Shown here: piece by piece, positions 27,347 through 35,856 of the stretch
Numbering within the stretch: position 1 is the first letter of the stretch
Layout: each line of letters opens with the position of its first letter
The notes under the pieces: generated by a model
Databases searched by the model: none
What the model saw: the letters and a program-made list of their open reading frames with translations, nothing else
What the model was told of the DNA's origin: nothing
Assembly: GCF_900453205.1 (NCBI RefSeq)
Contig: NZ_UGQU01000002.1
Span: 310,001-374,000 of the forward strand
Length of the DNA: 64,000 nt
Direction: 5' to 3'
DNA from: Moraxella lacunata
Lineage (GTDB): Bacteria; Pseudomonadota; Gammaproteobacteria; Pseudomonadales; Moraxellaceae
Position numbers and translations under genes: made by a program

Positions 27347-28906
27347 TCAAGCAAATTCAAGCGTGGCAAGTAAGGCCTGGTAGTCTTTTTCTACCGATGA
27401 CTCCTCAGCTCGCAGTTCGCTAATTTTCTCGCAAGCATGCATGACCGTGGTATGGTCTCGTCCGCCAAACACCTGCCCTATCTCAGGAAAACTGTCTTGG
27501 GTCAGCTCACGCACCAGTGCCATCGCCATCTGACGGGGGCGAGCAATGTTGCGAGCCCGTTTTTTACCAATCAAATCTTTGACCGACACGCCATAATACT
27601 CCGCCACCAAGTCACGGATGTTCTCTGCATTGACCGCCCTTGCTCGTGCTTCAATGCGGTCTTTGATGGCGTGACGCACCAGCGAGAGTGTCACCTCACC
27701 GCCCACCAATAGAGCATTGGCACGCACTTGGTTTAACGCCCCTTCTAATCGGCGGACATCGGGGGGCATGTTTTGTGCCATAAAAATCGCACAGTCTTTG
27801 GGCAGCTCCATGCCAAGCAAAGTCGCCTTTTTTTGCAAAATTTGCATACGCATTTCAATGTCAGGCGGTTCAATGGCAAGCGACAACCCACCCTCAAAGC
27901 GTGACAAAAAGCGCGTGTCAAAATCCTGCATTTGGGATGGCGGTCTGTCAGACGCCAAAATCAAGCGTTTATCACCTTTGGTGAATTCGCCAAATAGCAT
28001 CATCAAAAACTGCGAGACTTTCGGGCCGTTTTTGTTGTTAATCATGTGCACGTCATCAACGATGAGCAAATCTGCTTGACAAATCCGCCGAAGCAAAGAA
28101 TCCGCCCCACCCTCACCCCCACGCAAGGCGTTAATGGTCACCTTAAAAAACTGATCTTTACTAAAATAACACACCAAAAGCCCGGCACGCTCATAACGAT
28201 GAGCCACCGCATGCATGAGATGAGTCTTACCCAGCCCTGATGAACCATAGATAAAATACAAATGCGTGTCGTGCTTGACAGCCTTATCGGTCAGATTTTT
28301 GGTTAGCTCTTGGCAGGCGTTATATGCCAGTGCATTAGACTTACCCTTGACAAAATTTTCAAAGGTAAACCGCTCTTCTAAGGACTGACTCTCTTCAATG
28401 CTCGTCGGTTTTTTTGGTGATTTGAGCTTTTGTTTTTTAGGGGATTTATCTACCTTACCGCTTTTTGGCACAAGGGGCATGACCCGAAGGGCGACACCTG
28501 ACACATCCTGACCACCACCATCTGCCAGACGTGCCACCACCGCACAGATTTTGTCATAATAATGCGTCTCAATGCGACGGATAAACACATCATTAATGGC
28601 GAACAATACCAGCGTCTCATCAGCAAATACAGGCTTTAAGGAGCGTAGCCACTGATTAAGCTCACTCTCTTTTAGCTCATGTTTTAGCTCAGATAAGCAC
28701 GACTGCCAAAACAGCTCAGCATCGACATCATGCTTTTGAACATCGCCAACCATGTCGTCATCACCCACCCCATTATCCGCCACGCCTTTGTCATCGACAG
28801 CAGGGGCGTCATTTTTCTGACCAACACTCACATCCATACCAACACCCACCTTATCAGACGGTAGATGTTCTGGCATGACTTCATCGAATAGCGATATGTT
28901 TTGCAT
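27347..28906 (-). CDS. dnaA: chromosomal replication initiator DnaA
   Basis: AAA+ ATPase that binds the DnaA boxes at oriC. The 519 residues exceed the usual 450-470. Domain I starts only at about residue 64 (FWQSCLSELKHELKESELNQWL), so the first 60 residues are an acidic Asp/Gly/Val-rich extension of unknown role. A shorter start (Met24 or Met52) cannot be excluded. The Lys-rich domain II is followed by the AAA+ domain with Walker A YGSSGLGKTHLM, Walker B LLIVDDVHMI and domain IV ending in GGRDHTTVMHACEKI, the DnaA-box-binding signature. The start is adjacent to oriC. Confidence 0.95.
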   Translation of the reverse strand: MQNISLFDEVMPEHLPSDKVGVGMDVSVGQKNDAPAVDDKGVADNGVGDDDMVGDVQKHDVDAELFWQSCLSELKHELKESELNQWLRSLKPVFADETLVLFAINDVFIRRIETHYYDKICAVVARLADGGGQDVSGVALRVMPLVPKSGKVDKSPKKQKLKSPKKPTSIEESQSLEERFTFENFVKGKSNALAYNACQELTKNLTDKAVKHDTHLYFIYGSSGLGKTHLMHAVAHRYERAGLLVCYFSKDQFFKVTINALRGGEGGADSLLRRICQADLLIVDDVHMINNKNGPKVSQFLMMLFGEFTKGDKRLILASDRPPSQMQDFDTRFLSRFEGGLSLAIEPPDIEMRMQILQKKATLLGMELPKDCAIFMAQNMPPDVRRLEGALNQVRANALLVGGEVTLSLVRHAIKDRIEARARAVNAENIRDLVAEYYGVSVKDLIGKKRARNIARPRQMAMALVRELTQDSFPEIGQVFGGRDHTTVMHACEKISELRAEESSVEKDYQALLATLEFA

Positions 28907-29215
28907 GATAAATTAACTCAAATAACAAACTTGGGTAAGCAAAATCTAACTGAAAACGAATTTAAGTGATTAGCCAGAACACAGCCAGCCCACTTTTCAT
29001 ATTTACATTCACCCAAACATCATTAGAAACCAAAAGTTATGATTTAAAATAATCATAACGATAAGTTTTTGATAAAAAATAATTAAAATACAAGTTAGGC
29101 GAAAAATCCTGCAATTCTTGGTAATTGTATTATTTTTAATCAAATACCAACTTGCCCGCCCTTAAATTTTTGCCTATAATACCACAAATTTGACATTTTT
29201 CAACGATAATTTTTC

Positions 29216-29420
29216 TGTGGATAAGTTTGTGGATAAGTTTGTGGATAAGTAAAAAAAGAACTTATTCACATTTTATCCACAAGTTATATACAGGTTTATC
29301 AACAATATAAATATATGATTTTTATAAAATTTTAATACTTATCCACAGAAATATTCAACCCTTATTATTATTATTTTTATATTAAAATAAAAAATAAGTC
29401 AGTAGCAAATCTGTGGATAA
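29216..29420. promoter_or_regulatory. cluster of eight DnaA boxes
   Basis: TGTGGATAA at 29216-29224, 29228-29236, 29240-29248 and 29412-29420. TTATCCACA at 29273-29281 and 29339-29347. Near-boxes TTATTCACA (29262-29270) and TTATCAACA (29296-29304). The first three are in phase with 12-bp spacing and the same orientation; the next four point the other way. Confidence 0.92.
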
Positions 29421-29519
29421 CTTTTTAAGATAATTTAAAAGTTACTATATTTTGACTGTCAAAACAAATCACATGTCATAATACAAACCATCAAAAAAAC
29501 CAAACTTTTAAAAATTAAC

Positions 29520-29548
29520 TTGACTTTGGCACATCTTTTTAGTAAAAT
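29520..29548 (+). promoter_or_regulatory. rpmH promoter
   Basis: TTGACT (29520-29525), 17 bases, TAAAAT (29543-29548), about 140 bp before rpmH. Confidence 0.65.
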
Positions 29549-29683
29549 CCATAGGTTTTTCGCCAAACATTAATTTATAAGCACATTGATTGATAATTAG
29601 TCTGGAGGCTTGACTGTTTGGTTAAACATAACCCATCACAAAAAAACGGCTTCTGCAGAGCCTGTGATACAACCTTAAGGTGA

Positions 29684-29821
<138 letters not shown>

Positions 29822-29842
29822 TCTTATAGATTATCACAGATT

Positions 29843-29870
29843 AAGCACCCTTTTTTGGGTGCTTTTGTTT
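29843..29870 (+). terminator. rpmH terminator
   Basis: AAGCACCC (29843-29850), T-rich loop, GGGTGCTT (29857-29864), then TTGTTT. Confidence 0.85.
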
Positions 29871-29927
29871 GTCCAAATTTTGCCTTAAAAGTTTGTAACT
29901 TTAGGATTTTATATGTTGGATAAACCA

Positions 29928-29956
29928 TTGACGAAACGCACTAAGCCTTGTATGAT
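29928..29956 (+). promoter_or_regulatory. rnpA promoter
   Basis: TTGACG (29928-29933), 17-base spacer, TATGAT (29951-29956), 25 bp before rnpA. It explains how rnpA-yidD-yidC can be expressed beyond the rpmH terminator. Confidence 0.75.
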
Positions 29957-29980
29957 AGTTTGATTTAATACGTTTATGCC

Positions 29981-30370
29981 ATGACAAGTCCGCAACTTAC
30001 CCCGCCATTTTGCTTTACCAAAGCTCAGCGTCTGCTTAGCCCCAATGACTTTAAACGGGTGTTTGATAATCCTATCAAAAAAATCCACTCAGAGCATTTG
30101 CTTCTATTTGTCCAAGCAGGTGCGTCCGAGCAAACCCACGCCCGCTTGGGGCTTGCCATTACCAAAAAGAAGGTTAAGCTTGCGGTCATGCGTAATCGAC
30201 TAAAACGGCTCACTCGTGAACACTTTCGCCATACAGCCCCCACGCTTGGGGCGGTGGATGTGGTGCTGATTGTTAAGAAAAACTACACAAAAGAGATTGA
30301 CCTAAATGGCGAGCTGACACATATTTTTGAAAAATTATCTACCCTGTTTTCTGCGGATAATTCTCGGTAA
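29981..30370 (+). CDS. rnpA: ribonuclease P protein component
   Basis: The small protein subunit of RNase P, which trims 5' leaders from tRNA precursors. The 129 residues include the RNR-type signature KKKVKLAVMRNRLKRLTREHFR at about residues 60-82 (split here by its central KLAVMRNR), and an N-terminal FCFTKAQRLLSPNDFKRVF. It sits directly between rpmH and yidD, as in most bacteria. Confidence 0.95.
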   Translation: MTSPQLTPPFCFTKAQRLLSPNDFKRVFDNPIKKIHSEHLLLFVQAGASEQTHARLGLAITKKKVKLAVMRNRLKRLTREHFRHTAPTLGAVDVVLIVKKNYTKEIDLNGELTHIFEKLSTLFSADNSR

Positions 30371-30378
30371 TTTTGGTC

Positions 30379-30708
30379 ATGCTTGTCAAATTTTTACTGC
30401 TTATCATCAAATTTTATCAAAAAGCAATCAGTCCGCTTGTCCCTGCTCGCTGTCGGTTTTATCCAACTTGTTCAGTTTATGGCATACACGCCCTAAAATG
30501 GCATGGCGTGCGTGGCATACCGCTTGTTATTAGGCGGATTTTTCGGTGTCAGCCGTGGGGTGGTTCGGGGGTGGATTTTGTGCCGTTACCTTTGGCTTGT
30601 TATCGTTACGTGCATTGTGATGATACTGCCCTTGTCCGATTTGCCAATAGGGGTGTTTATAAAGACCGCACAAGTTATCAAGCGGTTAGAAATCAGATGA
30701 TGAAGTAG
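30379..30708 (+). CDS. yidD: membrane protein insertion efficiency factor YidD
   Basis: A 109-residue protein that assists YidC-dependent membrane insertion. It has the conserved IKFYQKAISP and CRFYPTCSVYGIHALKWHG block with its cysteines. The usual C-terminus of YidD is about residue 80; here the final 40 residues (from GSGVDFVPLPL) are longer and carry no known motif. ATG 30379 is preferred over a TTG two codons upstream. It starts eight bases after rnpA. Confidence 0.9.
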   Translation: MLVKFLLLIIKFYQKAISPLVPARCRFYPTCSVYGIHALKWHGVRGIPLVIRRIFRCQPWGGSGVDFVPLPLACYRYVHCDDTALVRFANRGVYKDRTSYQAVRNQMMK

Positions 30709-30871
30709 CGAGCTGTCTTTATTAAAGTTTTTAAAAATCAACAACTTATCATTTTATAAAAAGTTAGCCTGTAAGTAAATATAAGTAAATGCTAGGTTTT
30801 TTGGCAAAAATTTAGTAAAATGGCGGATTTAGATTTTTATGGGTGGTTGTCCGCCCCAATCAGGACTGTTT

Positions 30872-32515
30872 ATGCAAAAGATTTTTCGGACTTTGATTAT
30901 CATTGCGATGCTCATCACATCGTATTTGCTTATCTTGGCTTGGCAAAAAGACTATGGCGGTCAAGCACCCACCCCTGCTCAGGCGACCTCGGTTGCAGGC
31001 TCGGATTTGGCACCTGCCACAGGCGATTTGCCTGCCTCCGCCTCCACTCCAACTGCCCCTGCCAGTACCAATCTTATCTCGGTCAGCACCGATGTGTATG
31101 ACATCAAAATCAATCCTGTGGGCGGTGATGTGGTCTATGCAGGGCTAAAACAGTACGCCAAAACGTTGGGCGGTGATGAAGCCTTTGCCATTTTGGAGAC
31201 AGACGCTCGCACCTATGTCGCTCAGTCGCTCATCGGCGGGGTGGACGGCATTGACACGCAGTCAGGACGTGCCACGTACACCAGTCCAAGTCAGAGCTAT
31301 GCCTTGACGGGCGACACCTTGTCTGTGCCATTGACGTACAGCAAAGATGGGCTGACCATTACCAAAACTTATACCTTTACCAAGGGCGGCTACCCCATCA
31401 AAGTAACTCACAACATCAATAACGTGAGCGGTAAGGACTTTAATGGCGAGTTGTTTGTGCAATTAAAACGAGACAACAGCAAAGACCCTGGTCTTGCCGA
31501 CAAAGGCATGATGGGCATTGCCACGCATTTGGGTGGTGCTTGGGGGACGGCTGATGAGCCTTATAACAAGCTTAAATTCAAAGACTTCAACGATGGCGAG
31601 ATTACCAAAAACGCCCAAAACAGTACCGATGGCTGGGTGGCGATGGTTCAGCACTATTTTGTCTCAGCGTGGGCACCCGACAACCACAAGCCCGTCTTTT
31701 TTAGTCGCACCAGTGGCAACGACAACTACATCGGCTATCAAAGCCTCATCAGCGTTGCCAATGGCAAACAGATGAGCGTGGATGATACGCTTTATGTGGG
31801 ACCAAAAGTGCAATCACAACTGTCTGCTGTCGCCCCAAGCCTTGATAAAACAGTAGATTATGGCATATTTTGGCCAATCTCAAAGCCGATGTTCCTAATT
31901 CTTGATGCTCTGCACAAAATCTTGGGTAACTGGGGCTGGGCAATTGTTGGCTTGACGATTATTGTCAAAATTGCTCTGTTTTGGCTATCCAACAAAAGCT
32001 ATGTGTCTATGGCAAAAATGCGTGCCATTGCCCCCAAATTAGAAGCCCTAAAAGAAAAGCACGGCGATGATCGCATGGCGATGAGTCAGGCGATGATGCA
32101 GTTGTATCGTGATGAGAAAGTCAATCCGATGGCGGGCTGTTTGCCAATACTTCTACAAATGCCGATTTTCTTGGGATTGTACTGGTGTTTGGTGGAGAGT
32201 GTGGAGCTACGCCACGCCCCTTGGATGCTATGGATTCAAGACCTATCAGCGATGGATCCGTGGTTTATTTTGCCAATCATCATGATGGCAACCATGTATT
32301 TTCAACAACTGCTAAACCCACAACCCACCGACCCCATGCAGGCTAAGATGATGAAAATCATGCCCTTGATTTTTGGGGTGTTTATGCTGTTTTTCCCCGC
32401 AGGTTTGGTGCTATATTGGACGGTAAACAACCTGTTTAGCATGGCTCATCAGCAGTTTGTTAATAAGCGAGTTGAAAAAGCCTACAACAAACCTGTCAAA
32501 GTGTTATCCGATTGA
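30872..32515 (+). CDS. yidC: membrane protein insertase YidC
   Basis: Inserts and folds inner-membrane proteins with or without SecYEG. The protein is 547 residues from ATG 30872 (AGGA upstream). One N-terminal membrane segment (FRTLIIIAMLITSYLLILAW) is followed by a large periplasmic P1 domain at about residues 70-340 and a conserved C-terminal region with five segments, including ILGNWGWAIVGLTIIVKIALFW, CLPILLQMPIFLGLYW and FMLFFPAGLVLYWTVNN. An upstream in-frame ATG (30839) would add 11 residues without a good RBS. Confidence 0.96.
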   Translation: MQKIFRTLIIIAMLITSYLLILAWQKDYGGQAPTPAQATSVAGSDLAPATGDLPASASTPTAPASTNLISVSTDVYDIKINPVGGDVVYAGLKQYAKTLGGDEAFAILETDARTYVAQSLIGGVDGIDTQSGRATYTSPSQSYALTGDTLSVPLTYSKDGLTITKTYTFTKGGYPIKVTHNINNVSGKDFNGELFVQLKRDNSKDPGLADKGMMGIATHLGGAWGTADEPYNKLKFKDFNDGEITKNAQNSTDGWVAMVQHYFVSAWAPDNHKPVFFSRTSGNDNYIGYQSLISVANGKQMSVDDTLYVGPKVQSQLSAVAPSLDKTVDYGIFWPISKPMFLILDALHKILGNWGWAIVGLTIIVKIALFWLSNKSYVSMAKMRAIAPKLEALKEKHGDDRMAMSQAMMQLYRDEKVNPMAGCLPILLQMPIFLGLYWCLVESVELRHAPWMLWIQDLSAMDPWFILPIIMMATMYFQQLLNPQPTDPMQAKMMKIMPLIFGVFMLFFPAGLVLYWTVNNLFSMAHQQFVNKRVEKAYNKPVKVLSD

Positions 32516-32534
32516 TATTTGACAATCCCAAACC

Positions 32535-32560
32535 AATCCGCCTGTCTGGGCGGATTTTTT
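32535..32560 (+). terminator. yidC terminator
   Basis: AATCCGCC (32535-32542), loop TGTCTG, GGCGGATT (32549-32556), T run. It lies between yidC and mnmE, which argues against an mnmE start upstream of it. Confidence 0.85.
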
Positions 32561-32616
32561 GTGGGCAAAGTTGGTTAAATAGTGGTAAAATGACAAAAAT
32601 TTTATCAACTACCACT

Positions 32617-34101
32617 ATGCCAAATCAATCTCAACAACCCACCATTGTCGCCATCGCAAGCCCTATCGGTCAAGGCGGTGTGGGCGTGATTCGCCTGTCG
32701 GGTCGCGCCGCCTATACCATTGGCTGTGCCATATCGGGCAAATCGGCTCTCACCCCACGCCACGCCCATTTTGCCAAATTTAAGGACAACACGGGGGTGG
32801 TCATCGATGAAGGGGTCATCATCTACTTTAACGCTCCGCATTCGTTCACAGGCGAAGACGTGGTGGAACTCCAAGGACATGGCGGTATGGTCTTGCAGAA
32901 CCTGCTTTTGGCTCGCTGTTTTGAGCTTGGGGCAAGGCAGGCAACCGCAGGGGAGTTTTCCTTGCGTGCCTTTGAAAATGACAAAATTGACCTAGTACAA
33001 GCCGAAGCGATAGCGGACGCCATTTCTGCCACGAGTGTCGCTCAGGCAAGCAGTGCCATGCGTTCGCTCTCTGGTGAATTTTCCAAAAAAATCAATGATT
33101 TATCCGAGAAAATCGCCAACATTCGCCTATATGTGGAAGCGAGCATTGATTTTCCTGATGAAGATGACGTGGAATTTTTGTCGGACGGAGTGATTGAGTC
33201 CAAAATAGATGAGATTTTGCGTGCCATTGATGACATTTTGGCAACCGCCAAGCAAGGTCAGCTCTTGCGAGACGGGGTGCAGGTGGTGCTGGCAGGTCGC
33301 CCCAACGCTGGCAAATCAAGCCTGCTAAACCGCCTAGCAGGGGTGGAGCGTGCCATTGTTACCGACATTGCAGGGACGACACGAGACACGCTGTCCGAGA
33401 CACTGGTACTGGACGGTTTGACCGTGCATTTGACCGACACCGCAGGGCTTCGAGATACGTCCGATAAGGTGGAGAAAATCGGCATTGACCGTGCCAAATC
33501 CGCCGTCAAACAAGCCGATATTTTGTTGTTTGTCTATGATGTCAGTAGCGAGAGTGAACCATTTGCCCTTGCCAAAGAGCTGTTTGCCGATATTATTGAT
33601 GAAATTGGCATGGAGAATTTTGAGCGTAAATTGGTGATGATTGCCAATAAAGCCGATTTATTGGGCGATGTTTCACGTGAAACAATGGCTAATTTTAACC
33701 ATGATGATAATCATAATGGCGAAAATGTTCCACGTGAAACCATGCAAAATAGTTTAAACAACCAAGACAATGCTAATGTTCCACGTGAAACAATCAGCCA
33801 AATCCGAGTTTCCTGCACCACAGGGCAAGGGCTTGATGAGTTGGTGGGTTTATTAAAAGACAAGGTGGGCTTTCATCCGCCAGAGAACAGTCTCATCGCC
33901 CGCACTCGCCACATTGACGCCCTAAAACGTGCCAAAGCTCACGCCACAGACGCTCACACTCAGCTTGTCGTCTATCAGGCGGGGGAGTTGGTGGCGGAGA
34001 GCCTGAGACTTTCGCAAACGGCATTGGGCGAGATTACAGGGCAGATGACGGCAGATGAACTGCTTGGGCGGATTTTTTCAAGTTTTTGTATCGGAAAATA
34101 G
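32617..34101 (+). CDS. mnmE: tRNA uridine-5-carboxymethylaminomethyl modification GTPase MnmE
   Basis: With MnmG it modifies U34 of certain tRNAs. The length is 494 residues compared with about 454 in Escherichia coli. The N-terminal folate-binding domain (TIVAIASPIGQGGVGVIRLSG), the central helical domain, the G domain (AGRPNAGKSSLLNRLAG; DTAGLR; NKAD at about 345-348) and the terminal CIGK are all present. Between NKAD and the last G motif there is an extra segment (about residues 351-392) that contains three parS-like sites read as VSRET, VPRET, VPRET separated by Asn/Asp-rich spacers. ATG 32617 fits the family start; ATG 32590 is possible. No clear Shine-Dalgarno sequence was seen for either. 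Confidence 0.95.
   Translation: MPNQSQQPTIVAIASPIGQGGVGVIRLSGRAAYTIGCAISGKSALTPRHAHFAKFKDNTGVVIDEGVIIYFNAPHSFTGEDVVELQGHGGMVLQNLLLARCFELGARQATAGEFSLRAFENDKIDLVQAEAIADAISATSVAQASSAMRSLSGEFSKKINDLSEKIANIRLYVEASIDFPDEDDVEFLSDGVIESKIDEILRAIDDILATAKQGQLLRDGVQVVLAGRPNAGKSSLLNRLAGVERAIVTDIAGTTRDTLSETLVLDGLTVHLTDTAGLRDTSDKVEKIGIDRAKSAVKQADILLFVYDVSSESEPFALAKELFADIIDEIGMENFERKLVMIANKADLLGDVSRETMANFNHDDNHNGENVPRETMQNSLNNQDNANVPRETISQIRVSCTTGQGLDELVGLLKDKVGFHPPENSLIARTRHIDALKRAKAHATDAHTQLVVYQAGELVAESLRLSQTALGEITGQMTADELLGRIFSSFCIGK
33669..33684. promoter_or_regulatory. parS-like site 4 (perfect)
   Basis: TGTTTCACGTGAAACA, 16 of 16 bases, inside mnmE; read as DVSRET. Confidence 0.9.
33726..33741. promoter_or_regulatory. 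parS-like site 5
   Basis: TGTTCCACGTGAAACC, 14 of 16 bases, inside mnmE; read as NVPRET. Confidence 0.75.
33777..33792. promoter_or_regulatory. parS-like site 6
   Basis: TGTTCCACGTGAAACA, 15 of 16 bases, inside mnmE; read as NVPRET. Confidence 0.82.
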
Positions 34102-34110
34102 GAGAGCGAT

Positions 34111-34596
34111 GTGCATTGTCCGTTTTGTAGTGCCATAGACACCAAAGTGATTGACTCACGCCTTGCCGCCGAAGGGTCGCAGGTTCGCCGTCGTCGCCAA
34201 TGTACCGAGTGTGGCGAGCGGTTTACCACGTTTGAAGTCATGGAAGTGGTTATGCCCCGTATCATCAAAAGCAATGGCTTGCGTGAGCCTTATGATTATA
34301 ACAAACTTCGCCGTTCTATGGCATTGCCCCTGCAAAAACGTCCTGTGAGCATTGACGAGATAGATACAATCGTACACCGAATAGAGCAACGTCTACGCCA
34401 AACAGGCGAACGTGAAGTATCTAGCAAGGTGCTTGGCGAGATTGTCATGGCAGAACTCAAAGTTATTGATGATGTCGCCTATGTGCGATTTGCCAGCGTC
34501 TATCGGGACTTTCAGGACATTGAAGCCTTTAAGGCGGAACTTGAAAATTTTCCCCCAAAAAGTGATAATGGCAAAGATGGGAATGGTGGGTTATAA
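34111..34596 (+). CDS. nrdR: transcriptional repressor NrdR
   Basis: ATP/dATP-responsive repressor of ribonucleotide reductase genes. The 161 residues have the N-terminal zinc ribbon HCPFC..C..C with [17 protein letters not shown], and an ATP-cone domain ([18 protein letters not shown]). The start is GTG 34111, giving the usual MHCPFC, with GGAGAG upstream. An overlapping ATG one base earlier is out of frame. No NrdR box was located in the window. It follows mnmE after 9 bp. Confidence 0.96.
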   Translation: MHCPFCSAIDTKVIDSRLAAEGSQVRRRRQCTECGERFTTFEVMEVVMPRIIKSNGLREPYDYNKLRRSMALPLQKRPVSIDEIDTIVHRIEQRLRQTGEREVSSKVLGEIVMAELKVIDDVAYVRFASVYRDFQDIEAFKAELENFPPKSDNGKDGNGGL

Positions 34597-34637
34597 GGTG
34601 TTTTTAAGACACCAACCTAATTTTTAAGGAAAAACCA

Positions 34638-35186
34638 ATGAGTTTAAAACAAGCCAAAACCCTAATGACCCAAGATGAATTTTGGGATATTATCGCTAAA
34701 TCTGATAAAGGCGAAAATTTACACGAAGTGCTAAGCAAATTTAGCGATGATAAGATTTTTGGCTATTGTTATTGGTGGGATTATTTTCATACCATTTCTT
34801 ATAAATCGGATTTGTGGGCGGTGGCTTATGTGGTTATGGGCGATTGTGATGATGATAACTTTGATGATTTTCGTTATTGGCTAATATTTCAAGGGCGAGA
34901 AGTGTTTGAAAGTGCAATGAAAGATGTGGATAGTTTGTGTGAAGTTTTTGAAAAAATGGGGGATAATGATTATCCTGCAAGGTCGGAAGAGATGACCGAT
35001 ACACCGCAAGAGATTATTGACGAAAGACACGGCGATGACGCATTTTATGAAATGGAAGAATTGTATTCGGATTTGTATTTAGATTATCCAAAGATTAATT
35101 TTGATTGGGACAAAGACGATGAAAACTCCATTCGCCAAATTTGCCCTAAGACTTTTGATAAATGGTGGGGGAATGATAGTTTTTAA
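34638..35186 (+). CDS. DUF4240-type protein
   Basis: A 182-residue acidic, Asp/Trp-rich soluble protein. The region MTQDEFWDIIAKSDKG to LIFQGREVFESAM has the DUF4240 pattern found in small cytoplasmic proteins of unknown function that often lie near other orphan genes. RBS AAGGAAAAA stands before ATG 34638. The composition is clearly more AT-rich than nrdR before it, suggesting acquisition. Family assignment is by memory of the pattern and not tested. Confidence 0.65.
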   Translation: MSLKQAKTLMTQDEFWDIIAKSDKGENLHEVLSKFSDDKIFGYCYWWDYFHTISYKSDLWAVAYVVMGDCDDDNFDDFRYWLIFQGREVFESAMKDVDSLCEVFEKMGDNDYPARSEEMTDTPQEIIDERHGDDAFYEMEELYSDLYLDYPKINFDWDKDDENSIRQICPKTFDKWWGNDSF

Positions 35187-35236
35187 GGGGTAAAGTGGTT
35201 TTTATATAAATCCCAAGTAATCATTTGGAGTGTTCA

Positions 35237-35776
35237 ATGATAACTATAGAAACACACATTAATCAAGTCCAATCTTTACTTAATGAATTGGATTTAAAGA
35301 AGAAATGCCAATTTTCGGCTTGGTGTTGCAATGATATTTTAAAAAATGAAAATATCAAGCAAGCCTTATTTGAAATCACCAAGACGCACGCCAATTACCA
35401 AATGTTACAAGCTGTTATTTCGGCGTGTTGGTATGATTATACGCTGATTAATCACAAGCCAACCTTAGAATTACTTGATGAAATGCAGTTTAATTCAGAA
35501 GAATACCCAAATTTTTGGCTTGAATTGGAAAGTTTGAATGAATTATTGATTGCGGTGGAGTGTATTATCAATGGAATTTTATCCAATGAAGTTGCTTATT
35601 TTGCTAATGTTGCAGAAAATTTGATTAATTATAAAGATTTATTAGCTGAATATCCCATTTCTGATGATGGTTTTATTGAAAAACAAAATTATCAAAAAGA
35701 ATATGATATTCAAATCCAATTTCTTAATGACTTAAAAGACAATGAAATAGATGATTTAAACAAATATAGAGATTAG
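35237..35776 (+). CDS. DUF416 (YjaG)-like protein
   Basis: A 179-residue predicted cytoplasmic helical protein. The C-terminal half resembles YjaG-type proteins: a segment of alternating Ala/Leu helices (LIAVECIINGILSNEVAYFANVA) and then an EYDIQIQFLNDL block close to the YjaG ending. ATG 35237 is preferred to an upstream TTG (35225) because GGAG is six bases before it. AT-rich, like the preceding gene. Function unknown; the family call is tentative. Confidence 0.6.
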   Translation: MITIETHINQVQSLLNELDLKKKCQFSAWCCNDILKNENIKQALFEITKTHANYQMLQAVISACWYDYTLINHKPTLELLDEMQFNSEEYPNFWLELESLNELLIAVECIINGILSNEVAYFANVAENLINYKDLLAEYPISDDGFIEKQNYQKEYDIQIQFLNDLKDNEIDDLNKYRD

Positions 35777-35856
35777 ATTTATTTTCTTAATCTAATTTAT
35801 GCTTATTGTATTTAAACATTATTTAATCAAACCATTTATTTAATTTAAAACCTAAA

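Noticed and set aside
32512-32616. Upstream extension of mnmE from the yidC stop
   Set aside because: It includes the yidC terminator and unconserved residues; the conserved N-terminus begins at 32617.
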